Source: Heloderma charlesbogerti (Eukaryota > Chordata > Lepidosauria > Squamata > Helodermatidae). Taken from it: DNA of 64,000 nucleotides. Shown one piece after another: positions 8,487 to 21,000 of this stretch; positions within the stretch are counted from its first letter, which is position 1, and each line of letters opens with the position of its first letter. The notes beneath the pieces are model-generated. The model did not search any database and was not told the DNA's origin. It saw nothing but the letters and a program-made list of their open reading frames with translations. The stretch spans positions 992,001-1,056,000 of the forward strand of contig JANEZZ010000739.1 in NCBI GenBank assembly GCA_026122225.1, in the 5' to 3' direction. A program made the position numbers and the translations under genes.

Positions 8487-10091
8487 TCAAAGCATCCCTG
8501 ACAGATGGCTGTCCAGCCTCGTCTTGAAGGCTTCCAGTGTGGGAGAGCCCACCACCTCTCTAGGTAATTGGTTCCATTGTCGTATTGCTCTTACAGTCAG
8601 GACGTTTTTCCTGATGTTCAGCCAGAATCTGGCTTCCTGTAACTTCAGCCCATTATTCCGTGTCCTGCACTCTGGGATGATCAAGAAGACATCCTGGCCT
8701 TCTTCTCTGTGACAACCTTTCAAGTCCTTGAAGAGTGCTATCATATCTCCCTTCAGTCTTCTCTTCTCAAGGCTGAACATGCCCAGTTCTCTCAGTCTCT
8801 CTTCATAGGGCTTTGTTTCCAGTCCCCTGATCATCTTTGTTGCCCTCCTCTGAACCCTCTCCAGTTTGTTTGCATCCTTCTTAAAGTGTGGTGCCCAGAA
8901 CTGGACACAGTACTTCAGATGAGGCCTAACCAGTGCTGAGTAGAGGGGAACTAGTACTTCCCGGCATTTGGAAGCTATGCTTCTATTAATGCAGCCCAAA
9001 ATAGCATTTGCCTTTTTTGCAACCACATCACATTGTTGGCTCATATTCAGCTTGTGATCGACAACAATTCCAAGATCCTTCTCACTTGTAGTGTGGTTGA
9101 GCCACGTATCCCCCATCTTGTAACTGTGCATTTGGTTTCTTTTTCCTAGGTGCAGAACTTGGCATTTGTCCCTATTAAATGTCATTCTGTTGTTTTCTGC
9201 CCAGCGCTCCAGTCTATCCAGATCACTTTGAATTTTGTTTCTGTCTTCCAAAGTATTAGCTATCCTGCCCAATTTTGTGTCATCTGCAGATTTGATCAGC
9301 ATTCCCTGCACCTCCTCCTCCAAGTCATTAATAAAAATGTTGAAGAGCACTGGGCCCAGGACTGAGCCCTGCGGTACCCCACTCGTTACCTCTCCCCAGT
9401 TTGAGAAGGTCCCATTGAGAAGCACTCTTTGAGTCTGATTCTGTAGCCAACTGCGGATCCACTGGATCGTTGTTTCATCTAGCCCACTTTGAGCTAGTTT
9501 GCTCATCAGGAGATCATGGGGCACTTTGTCGAAAGCTTTGCTGAAGTCGAGGTATATGATGTCTACAGCATTCCCACGGTCTACAAGGGAGGTTACTTGA
9601 TCAAAAAATGAGATCAGATTTGTCTGGCAGGACTTGTTTTGGACAAATCCATGTTGGCTTCGAGTAATCACGGCATTGTTGTCAAGGTGCTTCCAGATGG
9701 ATTCCTTTATCATCTGCTCCAGAATTTTCCCAGGGATTGATGTCAGACTGACTGGTCTGTAGTTCCCAGGTTCCTCCTTTTTACCCTTTTTGAAGATAGG
9801 GACAACATTAGCCCTCCTCCAGTCATCTGGCACTTCCCCCGTCTTCCATGATTTCTCAAAGAGAATAGACAGCGGTTCTGAGAGTTCTTCTGCCAGTTCC
9901 TTTATTACTCTAGGATGCAGTTCATGTGGCCCTGGAGATTTGAACTCATTCAAAGTAATTAGGTGTTCCTTGGCCATATGCCTATCAATCTCAAGCTGCA
10001 ATCCTGCCCCTTCAGCCTGTACTTCGCCTTTGCCAGGGGGGTCATAGACCCTCTTTTGGGAGAGGACTGAGCCAAAGTAGGAATTGAGCAC
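8487..10091 (-). CDS. CR1 ORF2, reverse transcriptase part
   Basis: The open frame has 534 codons without a stop. Motifs seen are FKKGKKEEPGNYRPVSLTS, the DFSKAFDKVPH block (IIYLDFSKAFDKV), GVPQGSVLGPVLFNIFINDL, the catalytic ADD in SADDTKLG near 9290, and a C-terminal domain ending HLSGML. The residue before ADD is Ser, where CR1 enzymes generally have Phe or Tyr, so activity is doubtful. The true frame starts upstream in the endonuclease. ATG 10091 is internal, because a one-base frame change near 10140-10200 separates the two parts. Confidence 0.9.
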   Translation of the reverse strand: MLNSYFGSVLSQKRVYDPPGKGEVQAEGAGLQLEIDRHMAKEHLITLNEFKSPGPHELHPRVIKELAEELSEPLSILFEKSWKTGEVPDDWRRANVVPIFKKGKKEEPGNYRPVSLTSIPGKILEQMIKESIWKHLDNNAVITRSQHGFVQNKSCQTNLISFFDQVTSLVDRGNAVDIIYLDFSKAFDKVPHDLLMSKLAQSGLDETTIQWIRSWLQNQTQRVLLNGTFSNWGEVTSGVPQGSVLGPVLFNIFINDLEEEVQGMLIKSADDTKLGRIANTLEDRNKIQSDLDRLERWAENNRMTFNRDKCQVLHLGKRNQMHSYKMGDTWLNHTTSEKDLGIVVDHKLNMSQQCDVVAKKANAILGCINRSIASKCREVLVPLYSALVRPHLKYCVQFWAPHFKKDANKLERVQRRATKMIRGLETKPYEERLRELGMFSLEKRRLKGDMIALFKDLKGCHREEGQDVFLIIPECRTRNNGLKLQEARFWLNIRKNVLTVRAIRQWNQLPREVVGSPTLEAFKTRLDSHLSGML

Positions 10092-10135
10092 CTCTGCCTT
10101 TTCTTTGTCATCTGTTATCGTTTTGCCATCCTTAT

Positions 10136-11098
10136 TTAAACCTGAACCACCATTTCTTCCCTCTGCCTTTTACTATGCACGTAGCTGAAGAAAGCCTTTT
10201 TGTTGTTTTTAGCATCCCTTGCTAACCTCAGCTCATTCTCAGCTTTAGCCTTCCTGATGCCATCCCTGCAATTCTGTGCTATCTGCCTGTACTCTTCCTT
10301 TGTTACTTGGCCTTCTTTCCACTTCCTATATGTGTCCTTTTTTGTTTTCAGGTCATCCCTAAACTTTTTGTGAAGCCACATTGGCTTCTTCTGTTGTCTT
10401 CCACCTTTGCTTCTTGTTGGAATTGTTTGTGATTGTGCCTTGAGAATTTCCTTTTTTAAAAGCTCCCACCCATCTTGGACTCCTTTTCTCGTTAGTGTCG
10501 CTTGCCATGGGAGCTTACTGATCATTGTTCTGAGTTTATTAAAATCAGCTTTCCGAAAATCCAGGGTACGCGTTTGACTACACTCAGCTTTTGCTTCCCT
10601 TAAAACCAAGAACTCAAGTACAACATGGTCGCTTTCCCCTGGAGTTCCTGTAACTGCTACTTTATCCACTAAGTCATCTCTGTTGGTTAGGATCAAGTCA
10701 AGGATAGCCGATCCTCTAGTTCCTTCCTCTACTTTCTGTAGGAGCAAGTTATCCACCACACAAGTCAGGCATTTCCTGGAGGGGCCATGTTTTGCAGAAT
10801 TGGTCTCCCAACAAATATCGGGGAAATTGAAGTCCCCCATTACTACTACATCATGCTTCCTTAAAACATTGGCTATTTGCTTTTCAAAAGTTTCATCCTT
10901 GTCTTCTCCTTGATTGGGTGGCCGGTAGTAGACTCCGACCACCAGGTTCCTTTTATTCTTTGCTCCATTTATTTCAACCCAGATGCTCTCGATGGGGCTA
11001 CCAAGCTCCTCCTCCTGTATTTCTGTGCAGAGATATGTATTTTTCACATACAGTGCAACCCCACCTCCCTTTCTGTTCCTCCTGTTCTTTTTGAACAA
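10136..11098 (-). pseudogene. CR1 ORF2, endonuclease part (N-terminus missing)
   Basis: This is an apurinic-like endonuclease of CR1: GGGVALYVKN, VGVYYRPPNQ, VVMGDFNFPDICWE (catalytic GDFN) and GESDHVVLEF (SDH). The N-terminal part of the domain is absent because the element is truncated near 11117. The frame ends in TAA at about 10136, just before the polymerase part, which is one base out of register. Confidence 0.85.
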
Positions 11099-11117
11099 GT
11101 TATATGTTCAACTTGTA

Positions 11118-12086
11118 GGTTTTGAAAAAAAGTGTGTTTTTTTCACCCCATCTTAGCCTATTTCTGACTCAGTATAAGACAGCTTCTTATGTTTTCTCCT
11201 TATTATCCCTTCATCTGGTCCTAGTTTATGCTCAGCACTGAAAATCATCTAGAGTGTTGATCCCTTGTGAGTCTGAGCTCGAGTATGGCACGTGTTAGTA
11301 TTGTCAGACTGTGTAAAGATGTACAGTTGGAGTATAGACTAAGTTAGTTGCACATAGGTCCCTTTCAAATCCATGTGAGATGTTAGCCATGAGTCAAGCC
11401 CCATAGTTTTTAATGTGCAAGTAAGTACAGCTAACATAATTGGGATCCAAATCATAGCCTCAGGAAAATGGAGTATGTGATCCCCATTGATTTCCAAAGC
11501 TGCCTACACAAGAATGGCCTATGATATGAAAATATATTGGGAGGGAAAAGCCAAGGAAAGCTTTTCATCAGTCAGGAAAATGTCCACCATATCAAGAAAA
11601 TCTCTTTGCACCCCAATCCTGCAAGGGAGACACAAATGTGGAAGCAGGCTTCAGCTCGCACAGCTGATCTGTCAATTGATCCACATTTCGAAAGTCTGGC
11701 AGACCGGCAAGACCCTGTTCTGTGAGTGGAAGGGAGAACAGTCAAAATAGTGTGCCCCACTCCTTGTTGCCTTTGTCTTCCTGTGCTCTTTCCTGCTCCC
11801 ATTAGGCTGAAAGTTTTTCTTCCTTTCTCTCTGGCTGCTCCACCAAACCAGCTTTAAAACTCTCTGGGTCTCAGGTATCTACTTCAGGTAGTATGGGGGT
11901 TGGCTAGTAGATGTCAGGTGGATAACCAAAAAAAGAAAAGAGAACACAAGTTTACTGAAAACAATGTTAATAGGTAAATGTTTTTACATCTGTATGAATA
12001 CAAACACAATACACAACAATCTCATATGTGCAACAGTGTAATAAAATAATCAGGGATAAATGCATTTAGCAAACCTAACTAGATTG
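11118..12086. repeat. V2R unit flank, copy 1 continued (no gene)
   Basis: Homologous to 26775-27245 (shared taggttttgaaaaaa, caccccatcttagcc, gatccccattgatttccaaa, tgcctacacaagaatg) and in part to 60585-60760. No coding sequence is supported. The region 11820-12086 has no recognisable content. Confidence 0.65.
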
Positions 12087-12125
<39 letters not shown>

Positions 12126-12310
12126 TTATCCAGGTCTGTTATCCAATCAAAATCTTACTGTCATAGGTCCACCACTCGTATGACCAATTTTCCAGCTCCA
12201 GGAGTTCTGACTCTTTCTTTCCCCTTGGACTCTGGGTTCCTTCCTTCCTTCCTTCCTTCCTTCCTTCCTTCCTTCCTTCCTTCCTTCCTTCCTTCCTTCC
12301 CTCCCTCCCC
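12087..12310. repeat. Microsatellites (TC)n and (TTCC)n
   Basis: A CT-dinucleotide tract at about 12087-12126 and a TTCC tetranucleotide tract at about 12237-12300 running into CCCTCC. They give polyserine/leucine-like frames that are not genes. Confidence 0.95.
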
Positions 12311-13289
12311 CACTCCCTCCCCCACTCTCTTTTTCTGTCAACTCCTTTGTGTGTCTCAGTTCCTAGGTGTTTATATCTTAAATTTAGTTTTTATAATCCC
12401 CAACCCCAACCAGTCAGGAGGGTAGGTTTTTTGTTCACTTTTGTAACCTAAGGACTTTTCTAGACAAACCTTCTAACCCTCCACTTTACTGCTATTTCTG
12501 CTTCCAAAATCTTTGTGGGATTAAGAGCAGATCTGTACACACAGGCTTTTTCCTTTTCTGCCTTTTAAAATGTTCTGCTACATAACCCGTAGGTGGCAAT
12601 GTGGTATAGCAGAATTGTGCAACTGAACTATTGTTTTATTCCACCATTCCTCAAAATGCTGGATTTTCCTCGATCAATCCCCCCCACCACTACGAAAATG
12701 CTTGGAAACCACAGGAGAGGAGGATGATGTTGTCATCTAAAGCATCTGCAAACTACCGTGAGCGAGGAATGGCAATTACACAATTAAAGCCTTGTCTAGA
12801 AAAGCCCTAAATATCCATCGGTGTTGTTCTTCTGACCTTCAGCTGAACCTCCTGCAAACTCTTTTTTCCCTTTTCCCTCTTACTTTTAGTTGGAACTGCT
12901 GCAGACCTTTAGCTTCCTGAGCAAACATCCTGAGTCCTATAATTTAAGTAATCTTTTAACCTCTAAACTATTACCATTTTGGCTGAAACTGACAAGCACA
13001 TACACACAGAGAAGATTAAACTCGATAATATTCAAAAGCAAATCTAAATAAAGAATGGAGGACAGTTGTGTTCCTTCACAGATTGGCATCTACATTCCTA
13101 AATCAATTCTAATTCATGCCTCCACTGGTCTGGCCCAAAGCATCATTTGATACAGATGCCTCTCAGGGATCTAAAGGAGTTGTGTGAGAAAAAAAGTAGG
13201 AGGAACAAAAGCTTTCTTTCTTTCTTTGTTGAAAACATTTGTGTCCTGCCCTATATCATTAACATCTCAGCGCAACATACAGATAAAAT
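12311..13289. other. Intergenic DNA downstream of V2R gene 1
   Basis: No gene is visible. From about 12830 it aligns with 28230 onward and 60770 onward (shared tggaggacag, ttccttcac, gattggcatc), so it belongs to the tandem unit. 12311-12830 appears specific to unit 1. Confidence 0.5.
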
Positions 13290-13385
13290 CAATTTAAGAA
13301 TTTCTCCCCGAAACTACTTCGGGGGGCCGAATATATTGGCACTCAGCCCCCCGAAGTTTCAGGGAGAAATTCTCCCCCATCCCTA
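13290..13385 (+). mobile_element. Fragment of palindromic hAT-like MITE (3' end)
   Basis: It ends in CCCATCCCTA and contains the family-specific ggggggccgaat..ttggcactc and gagaaattct. The two halves pair with each other (aatttctccc.cgaaact and agtttcagggagaaatt), so the remnant is itself a hairpin. It is the only remnant of this family in unit 1. Confidence 0.65.
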
Positions 13386-14142
13386 GCTACAAGACAGTTC
13401 AACTAGTTCCAAGCTAATTTCATATCTTTTTGTGTTCCCACAAGAAGTCTTTTGTATTACACATTTGAGCCTGTAATTTTTTCCTCAGTTCATCAGCTGG
13501 GGATGCAGAAATATTCCACTGGGTATTCTGAACAGGAATCTGGCTTTTCAAATGTTTCATTTGAATGCTGAATAGGACCAATTTCTCTTATGCCTGCTGC
13601 ATGATCCATATTCCCAAAGGAAAAAACCTGGACGCAAAGATGCAGGAGCAGGTAGCAGCAATGGCTCTTTTAAAGATGACATATGCCTGCTTGACCTCTC
13701 TTCCTTTGCTTGTTTGTAAAGAGAAGAAGATGCTGCCAGTGTAGTGATGCTTGAAGCATCTTTTCTGTCAGTGATCATGGGAACTGAACTACAAAGCCCA
13801 TGATCCCTACTGGAAATAGACACCACAATATTATGCTGGCAGCATCATCACTTCACAAACAGCCAGAGAGGAAAGAGGACAGGCTCAGTGAGCACCTCCC
13901 ATCTTCTGAGGTGCTCAAGATGTGTGGGGATAGGTTAGCAGGCAGCACAGGGTGGGGTGTTTGTCAGCTGACTTGACACATGGGGACTCATTTGATGTGG
14001 GCTATGCCTGCTTATGTCTCCTCAAAAGAATACAAGCAGGGGTATTCATCTATGGGAGCACCCATTTTTGAATCCTTATAATGTCCCTGCCATCATAATT
14101 TCCAGAAAGGTAAGTCTCAGAATAAACACAGAAACATATCTT
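13386..14142. other. 3' flank of V2R gene 1 (no second gene)
   Basis: Homologous to 28640-29200 and 61500-62790 (shared gaagaagatgctgccagtgt, gatgctggcagcatc-type sequence, ctacaaagcccatgatccc, attatgctggcag). It probably holds the 3' untranslated region of gene 1. No distinct AATAAA could be assigned with confidence. Confidence 0.5.
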
Positions 14143-15044
14143 TCAACTTTTCCTTCTTATGAACAGCTCCCTGTTGTTCAGTTCAGGCCTCAGTACAATA
14201 ATGTAGCATTTAGGGAAAAAGATGAAACTCAGTAATCCAACACTGGAGGACAAGATGGAGAAGATCTCCACAGCCACCACATATTTTCCTTTGGTACTCA
14301 CGTAGGATGGAACAAAAGATAACCACACGCTGCAAAACACCAACATGCTGAAAGTGATAAATTTGGCCTCATTGAAACTGTCGGGCAACTTCCTGGCTAA
14401 GAAAGCCACAATGAAACTGACAATTGCCAGGGAGCCCAAATAGCCCCAAACACAGTAAAACATGGAAGCAAAGCCCTCATTGCATTCCAGTATGATTTTC
14501 CCATCCAACGAGTGCATATCCACATCTGGGAATGGAGGAGATGTACTTAGCCATACTGTACAAATGCCTGCTTGAATCAAGGAGCAGGAAAGGGCAATAG
14601 AATTGGGAAATCCTTTCCCCACCCTTTTCCTCATCCTGGACCCTGGTTTGGTAGCCATGAATGCCAGAACCACAGTGATGGTTTTTGCCAAGATGCTGGA
14701 AAGGGCCACAGAGAAGACAATGCCAAAAACTGTTTGTCGGAGAAGGCAGGCCGCCTTTCCAGGCTCCCCAATGAACAGCAAGGTGCAGAAGAAGCAAAGA
14801 AAGAGGGAGATGAGGAGGATGTAGGTGAAGCTCTGGTTGTTGGCTCTGACTATGGGGGTGTCCTTGTGTTTCAGAAAGGTTGCAAGCACCAAAGTTGTGA
14901 TCAAACAGAAAGAAAGCGCCAAGATGGTCAAGATGATGCCTAAAGGTTCTTCATAAGAGAGGTAGCTTAGGACCTTGGGAATGCATTGCGTTTGGTCCTT
15001 GTTGGGATACTGATCTTCTAGACATTTGACGCAGGCATCCATGT
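14143..15044 (-). CDS. V2R gene 1 exon 6 (seven-transmembrane domain)
   Basis: 902 bp after ttattcag, ending TGA. It starts DMDACVKC (end of the cysteine-rich domain). Seven hydrophobic segments follow, with family motifs [37 protein letters not shown] and [14 protein letters not shown]. The C-terminus is [17 protein letters not shown], matching the PKxY motif of class C receptors. It is uninterrupted. Confidence 0.95.
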
Positions 15045-18000
15045 CTGAATAAAAGGAAGAGCTGATGTAATTTCTCAAAATGCTGGACAACATTTACCTA
15101 ACAGTGGCAATTATAGGAGTGAGAATGCATCTTTTTGTGTTTTTCTTCTTTTAAAAACTGTGGAACATTCTGAGCTGGTGTCCTGGAGTGGCTACTTTTC
15201 TTTCTTTTCTTTGAGACAGGCGATTCCTGTTTCAGGCCTCATGTTAACCTATGAATGCAGTAGATAGCATTTGGCAGAAGTCATTCTTTCTTAGTCTTTG
15301 GCTTTATTTGTTATGTGGAAGTAATAATAATACTAACCTTATTAGACTATTATAAGAATTATAGGGATTACATATATGCAGTACTTTTCACATGCTGAGT
15401 ATTGTGCTGGTACTGGTGCTTGTGTTGTTGTTTTTATTAATAAAGTCTTGTCATTCTAGACTGGGGATCATTTTAATCTGACAGCATGTTCTGACGGCAC
15501 TTAATACAGCCATCCTGCTGAAGCTACAGAGGTCTAAGTATGGTCAGTTAACATAGGAAGAGCTGTGTTGGATCAGACGAAAGCCCATCTAGTCCAGCAT
15601 TCTGCTCCCACAGTGGCCAGCCATATACCTGTGGAAAGCCTATAGACATGAGTGCAATATCACCCTCCTGCTTGTTTTCCCTAGCAGCTAGTATTCTACT
15701 GGTGCTTTTCCAAGCCCAATTTAAAGTGCTGGTTTTGACTTTTAAAGCCTTAAACAGTTTGGGACCAAGTTACTTGAAGGACTGCCTTCACCCATATCAG
15801 CTTGTCCGCACTTTAAGATCAGAAAGAGAGGCCCTTCTCATTTGCCCACCTGTGAGAGTAGTCAGGTGGGTGACCACACATGAGAGGGCCTTCTCTGCAG
15901 TGGCTCTACACCTTTGAAACAAGCTGCCATCAGAGGTCCACCATGCTCCATCATTGCAGACTTTTAAGAAGGCCTTGAAAACATATTATTTTACCTTGGC
16001 CTTCTCGAGATATGACTGCTATTTTTGCTGTTACTGCTGTTAACATTGTTGCTGGTTTTATTATTGCCTTTCATTGTTGTTTTTATGTTTTTATCACTTT
16101 TAATATTTTAAGTGTGTTATGTATTTTATTGTTGTAAGCCACCTTGGGAGGGCTTCTGCTCTGAAAGGCGGCCAAGAAATATTTTAAATAAATAATTAAA
16201 AAAATAGTATTTGGCGTACTGTCTCTCATACTGGAGGCAATATATACCCACCATTAAAAGTAACAATATGTAATAAATAGAACATATTGAAATCAAACCA
16301 TCATGGGATTGGTTTTACTACATTTAAGTCTAGCATTTTAGTAGTTCTGCTCCAGGTTGATCAGGTAGCAGTCTTAACCCAGTTGGGATGCATTTGCTCA
16401 TTTTTCACTCACGTGCCAGCTTTTCTGTTGCTAGAGAAAGTGGATCTGATCATAGTGCTATATGCTGAAATTGTATCAAGATGCCATTACTGCAGCGTGC
16501 TCTATGTTGGGCTGCTTTTGAAGAGTATTCAGAAACTTTTGCTGGTCCAAAATGTGATGGGCTGTACTTTGACTTGAGTTAGTTATCGGGAGCATGTGCT
16601 TCTCTGGCTGAAGCAGCTTCTCCGCCTTCCAATTCATTTCTGAGCCAAATTCAAATTTCTGGGTGATGACTTTTAAAACTTTAAATGTCTTAGGAACTGA
16701 TTTTCTAAAGGACTCTCTCCTGCCTTATGAATTTACCCTTGTATTAAGCTTTGTTACAGAAGGTCTCATTGAGGTTCTGATTCCAGAGTTATGATTTGGT
16801 AGACCTAGGAGAGTGCCCTTATTTGTTTGTTTGTTTGATTGGTACCCTGCCTTTCTACCAAGAAATGGCGCTCAGGGCAGTTTACAATCATAGATAAATA
16901 AAAACTTCATTAAAACAATAATAAAACAAATACATTGAACACAACTGAAAGCACAACAGTAACATAATGAAATCAGCACCCAACCCAGCAGACCCACTTA
17001 CATACAAAAAGCCAGCTTCAAGTAAAGGGTATTTTCCGGCTGGTGGAAGGAGAGCAGAGAGGGAACCAACTTGTCTTCCTCGGCAGAGAGTTCAACAGCC
17101 TTCTCCAGGCCTTCTCAGTGGCTGCATCTAGGCTGTGGAAGTCCCTGCCGAGGGACAACATCCTTGTTTCCTTTCTGCCCCGATTTGTTTCAACAGGTAT
17201 TAGACCTATTGGGAAGCTGATGGTGTTTTATGCTTCCTAAGTGTTTTATGAAATTTTACCTGTCATCCTTCTTTTTAAAGCTGTTAATTAAAAAACAGAT
17301 GAATCATTTGATAGTTTAAAAAAATCTGTGGCCAGAGCCACCTTCAAATGCATTCATGAAGTACTCATTCTCCAAATATATAATAAATAAATTATTTATA
17401 AATAAATAAGAAGTGCATTACATAATGGGCATATCTCTGCAGCTTATGCCTCCTACCCTTCTGGTGAGAGATCATCCCTTCTGGACATGGAGCACAATCA
17501 TAGCAGCAAAATTTCTCTCCTTCCCTCTTTTTCTTGCTGAAGCCAGGATAGCAGTTGTCATTGCACAGAGACAGGGGCACCACCTGTACAGAAGTGTGGA
17601 GGATGGCTAACGGTAAGAGTCTGTGTTTTGAGAATATCTGTGCTGCAAATTGCGGGCTGCTGACTTCGATCAAATGATGATATTACAGATGGCCAGGAAA
17701 TATATCTTGAGCGGGGGTTGGAAGGGAACTTCAGGGGCAATTAATGCCTGCCTCACACTTGGGGCGATCTTTACCAGCTCAAAAATTCTCTTCCAGCTTG
17801 AACTGAGAGAGACAAATTTCCTGGTGGCAAAATGCTTTGCACAGAGAGGAGAACGGCATCTTCGAGGCTAGGCAATCAAAGTCTCTTTTCAGCCAGGGTT
17901 CATGAAGCCCAGGGTGAAGAGCTATGTGTGCCAGTTATCCCCATGACTTGGGCTTCAGGTGGGGAAACAGACAGTGTTGGTGGGAAGAGCTGCTCAGACT

Positions 18001-21000
18001 GAGACAGTTTCCTTCTCTTCAGAGATTTTCGGTTGGATCCAGATTTAGTCATACTTATAGTAGACCCGTTTAAAGCAGTGAGACTTAAGCTAGTCAAAAC
18101 TAAGTTAAGTCCTCTTGATTTCCACACGTTTACTCCCAGTATGACTAAATCTTGATCCAATCCAAGTTTAAGCAGTAACACAAAATTGATAAGCTCCAAA
18201 CCTGTGCAGAGATACTTTATACTCACCTCTTCGACAAGGATTCAAGATCAAGTAGGGGAAGGCTGAAGGGAGCTCTTCCTCTGTCTTACTCACTTTGGAC
18301 TGGACCACCAAAACACACACAAAACCAGTAGTCTCAAGAGCTGAGTGTCCAGTGGGCTGTATAGGGGGCCAGTGAAGTTTGACTAATTGGGGATCATATA
18401 TTGATTGGCTAACATAAATTTAATAGTTTCATTGGTTCGATTTATTAATAATGTTACTTTCAACCCTAAGTGTGACCAGTGAAAATGCACTGCACAGAGC
18501 ATGCAAACATGTAGAAAGATGATAAACATACTCTGGAGATGAGACCTAGACCACTTTTTTTCCCCACCAGAAATCAGTTCATGAAAGCAAAAGAGATTTT
18601 GTGACATTTCATCAGAATTAAAGCTGCAATGCAATAAATTGTTTTAAAAAGCATTGGAATTGGCTTATATGCAGCAGTGTCAGGAGGGCAAGACTTTGGG
18701 CAGACATCCTGGGCCCCCCTCACAGAATGAGCATGGGTTCACCAAATGCAACAGGATTGGCTTACTACTTTTTGAAGTAGGTGACATATCAATGAACAAG
18801 CATCTGCAGCTATGTCTCACCTGATTAAACCTTTTATGCCACATGATTTGGTCATCATTAATGGTTAACTCTTTGCCTGGAGAAGCCTGGGGATCCAGTC
18901 TTCCAACTTTTAATCTAACCACCGAGCCATTGGGGAACATCAACCAGTTTGTAACATCAAATCCTGCAACTAATGCTCCATTTACATCAAAGCGCACAGT
19001 GTCTCCAGCATTGTTATTGAATAAGGTGCTCTTTAGAAAGTGATGGACCTAGATGGAAAGAGAATATGAACAAAGGGACCACTAGGTCTTCAAATTACTG
19101 CCATGGGCTTCACAAGGGCCTGTCTCAACCAACATGAGGATTACTCTTTTTTGGACCAAATATGTGGTGATTTTACATGTCTAGACAGCATTTCCATCCA
19201 GTTGGCTTCATGTGCGTGGCAGATTAGGATGAATAATTCTTAAAATTCACTATTTTGGGGGTTGGATCCAGACTTAGTCATACTTAGTGAAGACACCCTG
19301 AAATCAATGCTTGCATTCATTTCAAGAGGTCAGCTGTAAGCATGATTAAGTCTGGATCCAACCCAAGTGGGGCTGGAACTACTACTTCAAAAGAATTTGC
19401 AAAGTAAAACTGTTTCCTGGCAATGTTTTATACAGAATTAAAAGTCCCTTTGGAAAGAAGGTAGCCTACTTTTTAAAAGAGTGTTGAGATGCAAGTACCT
19501 GCCATGATTGCGCATTCTGAAATGCCAGTCTCCCTCGTTCTACCCATGTTCTGCGTTTGGAGCTGGACTCGTACATGGCATGCAAAGCATGTGCCACAGC
19601 ATAGACAGCATTGTAAACGTTGTAGCTATGGCCGGTCATCTTCATTTCAAACAAAGTTCCAGGAAGAGTCTCCAGCTTCTCCCCCCCTGTGCAGTTTTCC
19701 TTGCTCTCCTCCATCGTATCAGACATTTTTAGTGAACAATTGAATGCCTGTTCCCAGAAATCCTGGATAAAACCATCCCCTTTGGCCCAGGAAGGTATTA
19801 TCATCTGGAGAAATGTTCGGAATCCTAATGGCTGATCTGAGTTAACGGTGAAGGATATGGACCCATGGAAGGTTTGTATATCCCAAATCTTTTGAACAGG
19901 TAGTGAAGCAAAATCCCAGTGGGATGTAACAACCCACACTTTCCCCAGTGGGGGCAATGACAAAAAGGGTGCTAGAAACAGCAACACTCTCAAAACCTGA
20001 AAAGATGGGGGCTCTCCATAGACAAAGAATACATTGGCTTTGCTCTCCATCATAATGTTATAGTTTTTCCACTGCTGTAAAAACATATCTATCAGCTCAT
20101 CAGCATAATCCCAGTTGGGTATTCTGACAATGAAGGCAGAGCAGATGGCATTCTTGGCAAGCATTGGTACCATAGTCTGTAAAAATGTGTTGCCTCTGTC
20201 ATTATCCACAGCAGAGAGCCCAATCCATGTCCATCTGAAATGCTGAAGTAGCAGCACAACTCCCCTGTACTGTTGGGCTTCATTTGGGACCATCTGGTAC
20301 AAAAATGGGAATAGGACTTTGGCGCCGTGTGCTGGCAAAAATGATCCATATGTGAGCTGAATGTAAGTATTTTTCAGATGCTTTATAAGGGAATGTTAAG
20401 TCACAGAAACATCAAGTCCAACAGCTCCCCTTTTGATGCCAGAAATCCAGAATTAGAGATTCCCCAGCTAAGAGCTGTACAGTCGAAAAATGTAACAGCT
20501 GTACAGTAATGGAGCACCCCTGTCTCCGATAATAGGTTCCATTGTTCAACTGTGTTTACTTTTAAGACCTTCCCTCCAATGTTGAACTATAAACTAATCC
20601 TGTCCTTGGGCAGCAGGGAAGAAGTCTTTGCTTTCTTCTATGTGATAGCCATTGTGGTAGAGCATGTGCATCGAATGCAGAAGGTTCAATCCCTGGCTTT
20701 TCCAGGTAGGTCTAGGAAAGAATCCAGCCTGAAACCCTTGAGAGCCTCTGCCAGTCAGTGTTGACAATGAAGAGCTAGGTGGAGCAATGGTCTGCAGCTT
20801 CCTATGTCCCCCCTCCCCCCCATTCCCCAGTCCCCTAGTCCCCATTCCCCTAGTCCCCTGTTCTCCAGGCTAAATACACTCCATTTGTTCATGAATTTGA
20901 ATCCATTCTGATTTGGTTATAGCCTTAGAGTGTGGCACCCAGAACTGAAATCTGTATGCTTTGTCTACTCATTGAGTTAAATGTGGCTAGCTCCCAGAAA

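Larger units (their letters stand above)
8408..11117 (-). mobile_element. CR1 LINE, 5'-truncated
   Basis: In minus orientation the order is endonuclease, reverse transcriptase, 3' UTR, and a terminal ATTCTATGATTCT repeat at 8408-8420 that is diagnostic of CR1. About 2.7 kb is preserved, with only one frame break between endonuclease and polymerase. Unit 2 lacks this insertion at about 26765. It lies roughly 15-20 bp from the L2 insertion yet points the other way, so the two are independent events. Confidence 0.93.
15045..17456. other. V2R gene 1 intron 5 with L2-type relics
   Basis: The plus-strand LINE relics are described separately. The remainder (15045-15540) has no recognisable feature beyond AATAA-rich runs. 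The parallel intron in unit 2 is 30153-33985, larger by two MITE insertions and one solo LTR. Confidence 0.6.

Noticed and set aside
12060..12425. 121-codon frame rich in Ser, Leu and Pro
   Set aside because: Translation of TC and TTCC microsatellites; no family resemblance.
14572..14943. Plus-strand frames overlapping V2R exon 6
   Set aside because: Antisense shadows of the receptor; the same shadows recur at 29581-30051 and 63228-63587.
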